Source: Trichoderma breve (lineage: Eukaryota > Ascomycota > Sordariomycetes > Hypocreales > Hypocreaceae). Taken from it: a stretch of DNA of 64,000 nucleotides. This document shows positions 38,371 through 50,838 of this stretch, piece after piece; within the stretch, counting starts at the first letter, position 1; each line of letters begins with the position of its first letter. Made by a program: the position numbers and the translations under genes. The notes below the pieces were generated by a model, which saw only the letters and a list, made by a program, of their open reading frames with translations, was not told the DNA's origin and made no database searches. Location of the stretch: the NCBI RefSeq assembly GCF_028502605.1, contig NC_079234.1, forward strand, positions 3,162,001 to 3,226,000. The letters are read 5' to 3'.

Positions 38371-41300
38371 ATGGCTCCGGCCTCTCCAACTCCCCGTCGA
38401 ACACCCACGGGACGCCGCAGAGGGCGTCCACCCGGCACCACCAACGCTGCGCGTGCCCTCAGACAGGCTTCACTTGCCGCCGCCGCTGTCTCCGAACCAC
38501 CCCCCAAGAAGCGACGTCGCTACGTTCCCGGAGGCCCTGGAGGTGGTGGACGATATCTTGACGCCGACGCCATCGACACCCCCGATACAACCCGCACCAT
38601 GACAGCCTCGCGATCCAGAACCTCGGCCTCCCGGATGGCCCTCAACGGCGCCTCCCCGTCTCTGCCCCCGCGGCGGGAGCGGAGCACACGAGCCAGAACT
38701 GCTGCCAACGAAGACAGCGACGAGATGCGATGGGGATCAGCCGCCGCCATGGCTGCGTCCGTGAAGCAGGCCGAAGACTACAAGCCTCGAGAGGAGCGCA
38801 GCTGGGAAGAGTTCCATCCAAACCTTGATATCGACCTCCCGTTTGTCATCTTTCCTGCCGACGATGTCGACGGAGTCGTCCTGCAAGAGGCGCCGAATAC
38901 TCCCGCTATAGATGCGCCGCCTCCTACCACACCACACCTAGAGTCCATGACACCGTCCAAATCCGTCAACCCCGCCTCGACAGGAAATACACCAAATCCC
39001 CAGGCAGCGCGCGGCCCAGAAGTCGATGCCGACGATTCAGCTGCTGGTACCCCATCAAGACGCCCTCGCCGATCCACTCGTGAAGTCGTCAGCTTTTATA
39101 ACGTTCGACCCCTTGACTTTGCTCCTACTCCTAGAACCCCCAAGATCCTCCCCATATCGAACCAGACGCCAAAGGAGCGGCTCGACCTAAAACAACCACA
39201 GTATAGAAAGACCAACCGCATCGAATTGTTTGAAAGCAAGACTTTTGGCCAGGCACGCTATGTTGACAAGGCCATGAGCAATGTTGGCTACCAAGAAAGC
39301 GACAACTTTATTCGATCCGAGCGTACACTGATCAAAGCCATCGATGGCAATGCCGATGATGAGTTTGAACAGTTTTCAGTGGCTGCGAGCGATGACCATG
39401 TGCACCAGTCTAGACTTGGCCGTGTTGAGTATGACATGGACGAGCAAGACGATATGTGGCTTGAGCAATACAACGCCCAGCGCAAGCAGAACGAGCTGGA
39501 AGCCATCACGCGCGAGGTCTTTGAAATTACCATGACCAAGATCGAAAAGGAGTGGCACGCTTTGGAACGAAGAATACCAAAGCCAAACCCCAAACCGCCA
39601 CAGACGCACAGGCCGCGGTCCAGCTCAGCTGTGGCCGTTAACGGCGAGACTCACAGCGGCGAGGAACCTGACAGTAAATGCGCTATATGTGATGATGGAG
39701 ATTGCGAAAATACCAACGCAATTGTTTTCTGCGATGGTTGTAACCTCGCGGTTCACCAAGAATGCTACGGTGTGCCTTTTATTCCAGAGGGCCAGTGGCT
39801 ATGCAGGAAATGCCAGCTATGTGGTCGCGGAATACCAGTAAGATTCTCTTTTTCTCTCTCCCTTACGTTCTTTTTTTGTGTCTTCAATCTCTGACTCTTT
39901 TTCCTTCCTAGACATGCATATTCTGCCCCAATACGGACGGCGCATTCAAGCAAACCAACTCGTCAAAATGGGCCCATCTACTCTGTGCCATGTGGATTCC
40001 TGAAGTCTCCTTAGGAAACCATACGTTCATGGAGCCCGTCATGGACGTAGAAAAGGTCCCCAAAACTAGGTGGAAGTTGACTTGTTATATCTGCCGTCAG
40101 AGAATGGGCGCCTGCATTCAGTGTGGCAACAAAAATTGCTACCAGGCCTTCCATGTCACATGTGCCAGGAGAGCACGATTATTTCTCAAGATGAAGACTG
40201 TCCAGGGCACTCTTGCTGTGTTAGACGGCAGCATGGTGCTCAAGGCATTTTGCGATAAGCATTGCCCGCCGGATCACGCCCAAGAAAACCAGGTCCACCA
40301 GGCCACGCGAGCCGCCAAAAAGTTCTATAAGAGGAACATGCGTGGGCGTATCTGGGCAGACAATCAAGCCATGGCAAATGTCATTGCAGCGCAACACCGC
40401 ACTGCCATTACAGATCACCCGCCAGATGAGAGCCAGATGACGGGTGCGAAGAACCTAGCCATCCTGGGCGACAAAAAGAAGGGACAGCCTCCTAAAAACC
40501 TCTGGAAGCTTCCATCTGGAGCACCCATCATCCCTCAGGTCGTCTTTGACATTGTCGAGGCATCTATTCAACGGTTCACGTTCAGGAAGCGCAAGGACTT
40601 CCTCAGCGAAGCTTGCCGCTATTGGACCCTGAAGAGAGAGGCACGTAGGGGTGCCGCGCTCCTCAAGCGCTTGCAGCTGCAGATGGAGTCATTCTCTTCC
40701 ATGGAACTGACAAGGCGAAACTTCGCCGCCATGGGTCCCAGCGGCAAGGCGAGACTGGCTCGCCGCATCGAGTTTGCCCAGGGTATCATTCACGAGCTCG
40801 AACAGCTCAAGGTTCTTGCCGACGACATTGTGCAGCGTGAACAGCTCAAGTTGGATGCTGCCGAGCTCGAGCAGGACTTTGTAGACGAGTGCTACTTTCC
40901 GACTGCCAAGTTACTAGTTCCTGCTGTGGAGAAGGCTATTTCGTAAGTTTCTCTTGTTTCTTTTCTTTATCATGATATACGGGCAAGATCTCGGCGTTGA
41001 ATGGGTTTGCTAATTGGCGGTTGACAGGCTGGATAAGGGTCTCTTTACGGATGGCTTGGCCGATTTACAGGCAAGCATTGAGAAGCGGGTGTATGTCAAC
41101 ACCTTGAGCTTTGCACAAGACCTCGGCGATATCATCAGCAAGGGAATCTTGACTCCTCCTGAGCTCTCGGAATCCATTAATCGTGAAATGGAGGAGGATG
41201 AAGCGGATAACAACAGCACCAATAACTCCATTATAACATCAACATTTTCAGACATACGAGAGCGGCGGAAGCTCGGAAAGCGAATTCTCAAGGCTGTGCA

Positions 41301-42159
41301 GCCACTGCTTGAAATGTCGCTACAGGTTGAAGCCGAAATATCTACAAAGCCGTCTGAAGCGCTGCAGAGAGAGTTGGAGGCCCTTATTGATGCTAGCATC
41401 GAAGTAGGGCGACAGCCCAACGCAGCGGCACATAACGAAGCAGATGCGGCAGCTGAAGACACCATTATGCTCGACGCTCCTGAGCCGTCATCTGAAGTCC
41501 TCCCTACCATTAAGAGTGAGCCTCTAGCAGGCGGGAGTGGCATTGTCTCCGACAACGGCGACGTAATGGACACTGCTGAGAATGAAGAAGAAGAAGATGA
41601 TGAAGATGATGATGAGGACGATAACGATCGCCATGAGGAAGAGGAAGGTGACAGTATTGAGGTTAATACCGTCGGGTTGGGCATCATGACCAGCCGCACC
41701 TCAGGGGGCCTCGGTATAACGACAGAGATGAACATTAAATCGGCGAGAGTCAATGCTGCTATCGCATCTGAAACCCCTCCTAACAGCACGAGCAGCTACG
41801 TCGTCATAAGTCGCCCATCACAAGATGGGCCACCAACCCCACCGCAGAGTAATGGAAGCCTAGGTAATGAACCAGCCGATCCTCTCTCGGAAGGTGGTAT
41901 CCTTTGGTACCTTAGGGCACTTGAGCCATACGGAACGTCCATCCTTGAGGAGCACTGGGCAGCGGGCCGAGATGCAGTGCGGACGCTCAGCGAAGAGCTG
42001 ACGGATTTCGATGACGAGGACTTTAAGGACCTTGACGATGCCGTGACAGCTGCGGCGATGGATACGGAAGAGCCGAGAGATGCGTCGAGCGCCGGCAGCA
42101 CCAAGAACAAGACGGCGAGTAGACTTCCAAAGAAACGAAGACCGACTAGACGGCGATAA
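38371..42159 (+). CDS. NTO1: PHD-finger protein NTO1 (BRPF-like, NuA3 histone acetyltransferase complex)
   Basis: A scaffold and histone-H3 reader of the NuA3 acetyltransferase complex in the nucleus. Three exons: 38371-39837, 39912-40942 and 41028-42159, 1209 residues; introns 74 and 85 nt. Start at the ATG at 38371 (CACAATGG). An AT-hook-like RRRGRPPG lies near residue 18. The Enhancer-of-polycomb-like segment is at about 280-370 (RIELFESKTFGQARYVDKAMSNVGYQ is split here only for length: it begins RIELFESKTFG). A C4HC3 PHD finger at about 435-485 (CAICDDGDCENTNAIVFCDG) is followed across intron 1 by the zinc knuckle and extended PHD (CIFCPNTDGAFKQT, WAHLLCAMWIPEV, CYICRQRMGACIQC), together the PZP module. 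The rest is helical; near 1030 there is a long Glu/Asp run. No bromodomain is visible, as in yeast Nto1 and unlike animal BRPF1. Confidence 0.94.
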
Positions 42160-45100
42160 GGGAAGAAATTTGGGAGTGATTTAAGCCAAGAGGTATATTG
42201 GGATGGGAAAGATGTGCTTTCTATGCGAAATTGCTACGGGATTGTTTTTTTACGTCCTGATGTTTTTGTTTTGCAGCTGAGCGCTTTTACGACGAAAGCA
42301 TCGGTATATAAGGCTCTGGCGTTGGGAGGACAGCAGCATTGCTTTTTTTTATTGTTTCTTTATTTCCTATTGATACACCCAGTAATCCGGCTTCTTTGTT
42401 TGACCGTCTCTTTTCTTCAATTTTTTTTAACCTTCTTCTTTTCTTCTTCTCATCCTGTCCTTTTATCCACGTCTTTTTTCTGTTTTTTATTTCCTTGGGG
42501 GGAAACGAAAGGGCGACTTGACTTGCCATGGGCCGGGCAAGGGGGGAGGGCGTTGTTTTTTGTGAGCTAGGAACGGGTAACGAATTGCCCTGGATCAATG
42601 ATAATCGGGCGGACAAAGGTGCAACTTTTATGTGTAGGATTAACGTATTCAATGGATCTGATACAAATGTGCATAATGTGGCATCCTCAATGAGATGATT
42701 CTTTGTTTGACTTGTTTCGGAGCAGTCTACAGCATGTTAAACGGAATCCCGCTCTTCGACATGGTATGCATTATAATATAACATTTTGTGTTAATTCAAC
42801 TTGAAAGCACCTAATGGCTGTATTTGTCTTGCCATATTGCAGATCTAGTGCCAACTTGCCTTGTCGTGGTGATGGCAATGTGTGATCCTCTTTGGCGGTC
42901 ATTTTCTCTCTTTGAAGCTTTGACATGAGGCGAGGCTGCGCAAGGCGCTGATAGGACGGCAAAGTACCAACACTTTGACGGAGTTTCATCCCTCTGTACA
43001 TGTAGCCAAGCTAAAGCCTCTGCGGGGTGGCGGGGTTGACAGCAGCTTGTACCTCGTACTTTCACGTTACTGTAGAATCTCCATGGATGGCAAAAGTTAA
43101 AGGTACATATGCGATTGTAGAAAATTTAACGTTTTTAGGCTGGGGTTCTATTTTTGCGGCTGACTGTCACTTTCCACAAGGGCTTTTATGGTTTAGGCAT
43201 GGGCTGATGGGAAAGAAGAGAAAAACAAAGCTCACAGCCAGGCAAATACAGTGAGAACTTAGTACTACTAGCTACATAGACTTGCCGTCTCCGTGCGCTG
43301 CAGACGGGCTTAGACGGGGGAACTCCAGATGGGAAGAAGAAGGAAACGAGGCGGAATTGCGGGACACCGAACGAGGATTCTATTGGAGAATCCCAAGTTT
43401 CGAGTGTGCTCCAGTGACTTTTCTTTTTTCAGATGGGGTGGGAGGATGGCCGAGGGAGGGGAGGGGGGGAAAATAAGTGTGAGAGAGCGAGAAAAAGGCG
43501 ATGCGGAGACCCGGTCCCCCGGTGCCGGACTCGTCAGCAGTGTGATGAGGCGAGAAGCTAGAAAAGGAAAAGCAGGAGGAGCCCGTTTTGCGCGAGCATC
43601 TGATTTGAGGCGACTTGGTTTCGAAAATCAGCGGCGGCAGGGGGTGAGGAATCGACGCATCATAAAATATGGACGTGTGTGTGTGTTGGTATCCGGATTG
43701 AGAGCATCTATCGGGTGATGATGTTGTTTTGATGTCTTTTTCTGTTTCTCATTTTTCGATTCTGTTCTTTGCCCCTGTTTTTTTTTTTTTCTCAAAGCGA
43801 GACGCCTTCGATGCGATACGAACAAAGAGGTGCGTTTAGGTTGGTACGTAGAAAGAGGCGGCGGGTTCCGGGCCAGGCTCTAGACTGTCCAATGGACGAG
43901 CAAAAAAAAGGGCGCGAAGCTAGTTTGAAAAGACGACGCTGGGCATAACCAATAAATAAATAGAACAAATAAATCGGCAAAAAAGGGGGTGACTGCTGGT
44001 GGGTTGTAGAAGGCAAAAAAAGAAGAAGATCCAGAAATTCTTGGTTCTGGCTGTGATTCGTTGTGTTGTGAGCCGCGCCTGTGAATAACCGGTTTGGAGA
44101 GAGAGAGGGGTGGACAGGAACCAAGGCAAGCTGGGACAAAAAAAGGGCCAATTCGCCCCGTTAGCCTCGATTTGGACATATGCTGGATGCCCACCAGCTT
44201 TTCAGGTGTCTGCAGAGGGGCAGTGCCGAATCCGGCTGGGTTTTTGACGGGCGCCGCGTTTTCTCGTGTGTTGCGGATATCGTCCGGTTTGATACAGTAC
44301 GAGTAGGTGTACACGTAGGACTCGACTCGGGCAGGCAGAAGAGCAGGTAAGGTGCATGTAGTGGGCATGTATCGCTCGAAGCTGGTTGCTGCTGTAAGGT
44401 ACCTGCTAAGCACCGGGTGCTTGCTTGTACGAGTCATCGTGACAGGGCAGCTATCATAGAAGTCAAAGCGTCCGTCTATCCGCAAGTTCCAGCTTCCGAG
44501 TTTAGTCTTTCAATTTTATTTCTTATTTCTTTTTTTTTTTTTTTCTCACGACAGCTTACCTGACCTGGCTGGACCTGGATGGAACCTGGCCCGGCCCTGG
44601 AGGGAAAACTAAGTTCGGCGAGGAGGGGGCCGCTAGCAGGCCGCTTCAGAGCCTGGACACGGGCGTTTTTCTTGGGGGGTCCCTGGGTGGGTGCATTCCA
44701 TTCATCTCCTGAGTGAAGATTGCACGGATGGGATTTGATTCGGGTATGTTGGGTTTTTTGTCTGGGGATTGACGTGTGGTGCGGTGCTGTACATAACTTG
44801 TGGCACGTGGGATTGCGTTTGGGATTGATATTTCGCGTGCATCAGTGTCGTGCGAAGATGGACAGATAGCAGATAGTGATTGATGGGCAGGTCGCACAGA
44901 AACTTGAACTCTCAAGATTGATGGCCTTATCAATTGACGCCCACTGCCAGCTGTAGGTTGTTCGCTTGAGGCGATGGATGCGCTGTATTACAGTGGAGGC
45001 CACCCTGCCTGCCCTGCTGCGTCCAGTCCAGCGAGGCCAAGCGCCGCCCCAGGCCAGCACCAGCACAAAACCTGAACCCACTCTTCCCTTCTTTTTCGCC

Positions 45101-46221
45101 TGGCCAGGGAAAAAAAAGCTTGCCTCTTCTCTTTCTCTCTCCCACCACACAAAAGCGAACCCCGTCAAAGCCTCTCTTTTGACGATCCTCCGCAAGAAGA
45201 CGACCTCTTTTTGCCCAACGACGACCGACGATAGCCATCATCGTCCATCGATCCAGCATCGATTCCACGGCTCTGCAACGGCTACCCGTTTGACGGGACT
45301 TTCCAGACGCGACGACTTCGGGCTGATTGTTTGGCTGCGCCCACAGCAACAAAGGACGCTGAGAGCAGACGAAGGCACACGAACTGCCCCCCCGCGAGGC
45401 CATCCCCATAACTAGAACTTTTTCCCCCCAAGCGACGAGCCCTTTTCGAGGCCACCCTAAACGGCGACGAACAGCTGCATCAACCCTTCAGCGGCTTTAT
45501 TTCATTTCGTTTATTTTACGCCCATCCAGAGAGCAGAAGCCCATCGCGCGTTTAGAACCCTGTTTCTCATCCGCTGCGCCCTCTCTTAGTCTCTTTTTTT
45601 CCCTCTCTCGCGTTGGTCTCTGAAGCCATTTGCCGCATAGCTGTGAGTTTTTTCGCCCTTTTTTCCCCCACCTGGCGATGGCGCGCTCTCGTTCTATTTT
45701 TCGGCACCGAAAAGCAACCATCCTGCCGGCGATTGTCTGCTCCCCCTCATTTTTGACGAGAGAAGGAGAGACGGAGAGGGAAAGGGGCGGCGTGATGGAA
45801 TCACCACAACGGCAATCGTCTTTTGGATGGGCCAGATTGGGATCGCTCCTGTCATCGGGATGTTGGTCTGACTCTCATCACGCCCTTTTTTCTCCCCCTC
45901 TTACTCTTCGTTGCTCGAGTTGGGAGGCAACAAATTCCCCTCGATGACTAAACCCAAGCCATTGATGGTTCTCGTCTATTCTTCTTCTAACGCTCGATGG
46001 CAGGATTATCTCTCAATTATCAAAGTGCATATTGTCTAGTGTATTATCATCTGTCGTACTGCTCTCTTTTTCCTTCTCGAGGGGCCGCATTATTTTGCGC
46101 ATCGGCCTGCTTCTAGCACGCCCTCCCTTCTCTTCTCCCGCGATTTCTTTAACGCGCAGCCTCTCTCGGCTTATTAATTCGATATACACGAACCGTCTCT
46201 CCCACGGGGAGCATCTATAAG
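42160..46221. other. Intergenic, 4.1 kb, including the PP1 leader
   Basis: No supportable gene. After the NTO1 3' region the sequence has many A/T and pyrimidine runs. From about 45.0 to 46.2 kb it is strongly pyrimidine-rich on the plus strand, as expected for a promoter and long 5' UTR of the PP1 gene. A 5'-UTR intron is likely at 45643-46003 (listed separately). Confidence 0.5.
45643..46003 (+). other. Candidate 5'-UTR intron of the PP1 gene
   Basis: A strong donor GTGAGT at 45643 pairs with an acceptor CAG ending at 46003, with a TCTAAC branch point 13 bases upstream. It lies 218 bases before the PP1 ATG. This is splice-site reading only; no transcript evidence. Confidence 0.4.
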
Positions 46222-47489
<1,268 letters not shown>

Positions 47490-48290
47490 ACTAGCGGGAT
47501 GACCTTGTTCGGTCTCTCGACTGAGCACGATCCATCTCGACGACTTGACACCGCCGACTTTTCTTTTTGACTCTCCGACTCTCTTCATACTCTGCAACCT
47601 CTTACGTCGCACCGTCGCAGGGCCCTGGTGGCGAGAACGGGTTGCCTGGAGAACTACACGCCGAGCCCTTCCTGCATTAATGTACCGACTCGGCGGTTAG
47701 CTCGCATCGCCTCTAATGTCCCAACATGCAAACTTCGTCACGACAAATGGCTGTTTCTTAGCTTCACAGATCAAATCATTCACAGAAAAAAAAATACATC
47801 ATGATGTCACTTTAAACTTTTGCTGTCCCAACACGTTTGGGCAGACCATTTCTTGACGTGCTGTGTGAATGACATGACGTAGTCGTACTCTAGACCGTAG
47901 GCCGTTGGATGCCTGCTGTGTAACCTGTGCTCTGATCCATGTGGCTTGGAAGGATGGGGTGAGTTCGTATTCATGCTTCTTGTATCATCTGCCACGAGAT
48001 CCTCTGCCACGAGAGTGGCTAAACGCACGGGTTCTTGGCGGAGCTCGAACTGACAAGGCAGTAGATAAAGTGTATATGTCATGTTTCATCGTACGAGGGC
48101 TTCCAGAAGAGAATTAGAAGGCGACAATGCTATGTCAGTCCTCGATTGCGGTGTTACTTGTTCTTTGGTATCTTTCTCATCCAGATGTTGTCTCTCCACA
48201 CAGCTTTCTTGCCCCTGACCCTTGATATCATACATGAGCTCTTTTTTTCCATGTTTCCTGCTCACTTCCATCCGTGAGGATTCCCCCCCT
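47490..48290. other. Convergent intergenic between PP1 and the Rdx-type gene
   Basis: The PP1 gene (plus) and the selenoprotein-W-like gene (minus) end into this 801-base gap. No gene seen. Confidence 0.6.
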
Positions 48291-48978
48291 TTAAGTGCAG
48301 TCTTCGCATACAATGGTTGATGAGGCCTGTTCTTGTTTTACTGGCTCTTCGGTAGCGGGAGCAGGAGCAGTCTCCTTCACCGGAGCGGCCTCCACAGCCG
48401 GAGCAGCAGCGCGATGATTCCGGTCAACGTGGCCCAGGTCCCGGGACGGGTCGATGACGTCCCTAACGCGGCGCTTGAGTTCCTTTGTTTCGGGGAAGCC
48501 GCCGTCTGTTTTGCGGTCCCATAGAACTGTGGACTGGACGGATGCTGGAGGGGATGATGAAGAGGTTGAGGTTGATGGGGAGAGGTGGTGGATTGTGACG
48601 ATGAAGGTTCCGCCTGTGGAGGGCTGGAGGGCGACTTCGCCCAGGGAGAGGGAGAATGTGGAGAGGAGTTCTTGGGCGAACTGTGGTGAGGTTTTGAGTT
48701 AGTCTGTGATATTGTGGTTCTCTGAGGGTGGAGGAGGAGATGGTGAAGGAGTGGGTGGGTGAGTGGGCGGTTTGTAGAATGAAAGTGAAGAGAAGAGTGG
48801 TTCTCGAGATGAACGCGATGAGGAACAAGGGTGAGTCTATTTGAGGACGTACATAGGCAGCTCGCAGCATCCATTTACACTGAGTGCAGAACTGGATGGT
48901 TATGCGTGGCAGGGGAGCCGTAACGGCGGCATGTTGCAGCGGCTGGGATGATGCAGATGTTGATGTTGATGTAGCCAT
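48291..48978 (-). CDS. Selenoprotein-W-like Rdx family protein (Cys form)
   Basis: A small thioredoxin-fold protein with a probable redox role. Two exons: 48978-48853 and 48680-48291, 171 residues. The 172-nt intron starts GTACGT and ends CTAACTCAAAACCTCACCACAG, and the join is phase 0. After a Ser/Thr-rich N-terminus comes the family core ITIQFCTQCKWMLRAAY, with the CxxC pair Cys31/Cys34 where vertebrate selenoprotein W has Cys-x-x-Sec. It continues FAQELLSTFSLSLGEVAL, QPSTGGTFIVTI, a Ser/Pro-rich insertion, VLWDRKTDGGFPETKELKRRVRDVI and DPSRDLGHVDR, all typical of the family. The C-terminal 45 residues are Ala/Pro/Glu-rich and disordered. The intron splits the core just after the redox motif helix, so frames on either side look unrelated. 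Function in fungi is not established. Confidence 0.92.
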
Positions 48979-50487
48979 GGTTGCTGTTGCTGTTTTTATT
49001 CTTCTTTTTTGAAAAAGAGTAGATGAGAATATTTGTAAGTAGTATGGTTAAGGAGATTGAAGTGTTTCTCGTCGTGAATATCAGCGTTCTTGACGGTTGT
49101 ATGAGGCGAATGATGATAACGGAATACTGCTGGTAAGCTACGGAGGTCCGGGTTCGGGGCGGATGTTGTAATGCTTTATGTGGAGAATGAATTTGGTGCT
49201 GCTTTGATTACTATGGATGAAGTGAGCGACTTTTTCTCTCTGCAAATATCACTTGAAGTTTTGACCAACTGTTTTTCTGTTTTTTCTTCGATGCTTTTAC
49301 GTAGCAGAGCGAAAATATGAGTGTAATTTAACATGTATATTGGTTATTCTATGGGACAAATGCATGTGATGTTACCTCTTTGAGATCGGCGGGCTCTTCT
49401 CTTCATGACCTCACGTGCACAGACATATCAAGGCAAAGAAAAAACACCACACAATAGCAGTACCAACAACTCCGGCTTCCTCTTCCAGAATCTCTAGAAT
49501 GCTGCTCTTTTTAATGTGACAATTAAACGCGTCTTTTGTTGAAAAATATCATTTAGTGAAATTATGTAGGACTGTCGCATTTCGATGCAATGCGAGGAAT
49601 TATCACGCGCGTGTACACACGTACAGGGTATCACGACAAGGCACTCCACGAGTTTTTTTTTTCCCCATCACATTTCCATATCAATTCAGAATCCGGCCGT
49701 CAAATTATCTACACCCGCGTAACCAGCGGCCCTATACACCGAGTCCTCCAACAACACATCTTCACAAAACCACCATACACACGCACAAAAACCTCTCCCT
49801 CATCACCCGCCAAGAATCCCATCACACCCCCTCCTCATCCTCAATGCATAGAGAAGAAACAGAGAGTCAACGTAGAATGAGAGAAAAAGAAGAAAGAAGG
49901 CATATAGGGGAGCCACTCGATTGAACAGAAAAGGACAATAGAGAAATCGGGAATTAATACATGCTAAAAGGGGCCAAGACCGTAGGCCCCTTTATCTGGA
50001 TATCTCTCTTTCCTCCTCCATCCCATCCTGCCTAGAAGAAACCGCTCGACTGCTTTATTAAAAAGTAAGAGAGAGCTGAAATAAGTAGTAAAAAAAAATA
50101 AAACTCGTTGAGAAAAGCGAGCGTGGGGGCTTTCCTCGGTCACAGACAACCTTTTGCTTCCTCATCCCCCCCATCGCCTCCTCCCCTTTCCCCAGCATTG
50201 ATATAATCATTTGAGACTGCATCGATCCAGCTCAGAGTCCCGTTCTAGTTTCTCGTAAAAGGCTTTCCGGACCAGGTGTTTATTGTTTGAATGGTGTGTC
50301 GGCGTGACGAATTCGTCGCTCGCTGTCTGATTCCAGCTGCGTGGCGTTGTAAAATAAAGAGAGAGAGAGAGAGAAAAATAAACCCATATCGCACACAAGG
50401 GGAAAAAGAAAAAAGGTCCCGCGCCAAGAATTCCTCCCAACTAAGTCATCATCGATTGGTCGTTCCTCCACGTCCTGGGAAACAGAA
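48979..50487. other. Intergenic, 1.5 kb
   Basis: No supportable gene. It contains the upstream region of the Rdx-type gene and the 3' region of the G-gamma gene, with a (GA)8 microsatellite at 50359-50374. Confidence 0.55.
50359..50374. repeat. (GA)8 microsatellite
   Basis: Eight uninterrupted GA units, 114-129 bases beyond the stop codon of the G-gamma gene, probably in its 3' UTR. Confidence 0.85.
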
Positions 50488-50838
50488 TTACATGACGACA
50501 CAGCAGCCGCCGGATTGCTGGGGTGCGTAGGGATCCTCGCCCTTTGGTACGGTTCCCCATACTGAAGGAACCATGTAGTCTCTCGTACCATTGCAGTACG
50601 CAATGATGCTGCAGCCGTCGCGTTAGCCTCGTGTCCCCTGTCCGGCAGTGGCTGTGGATGCGTCTTTTAGCTCTTACCTCTTGGAAGCGGTGCTGACGGG
50701 AATGCGTTCCCGGTCCAAATCCTCGCGTAGTCTGTTGTTGAGCTCCGTTAAGCGCCTAAGCTTGAGGTCTGCCATTGACTGCTTCGTCTTCTTAATCTGG
50801 GTCGGGTCGCCGACATCACGGGAGGTGTACTGAGGCAT
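50488..50838 (-). CDS. gng-1: Heterotrimeric G-protein gamma subunit
   Basis: Forms the beta-gamma dimer of the G protein in pheromone, nutrient and development signalling at the plasma membrane. Two exons: 50838-50678 and 50608-50488, 93 residues, equal to the usual length in filamentous ascomycetes. The 69-nt intron starts GTAAGA and ends GCTAAC...GCTGCAG; it splits a Ser codon. The N-terminal helix reads MPQYTSRDVGDPTQIKKTKQ and continues into a coiled-coil MADLKLRRLTELNNRLRED, then the conserved IPVSTASKSIIAYC. The C-terminus ends PYAPQQSGGCCVVM: a CAAX box for farnesylation with an upstream Cys that can be palmitoylated. Each exon alone is too short to stand out as a gene. The symbol follows Neurospora. 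Confidence 0.96.
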
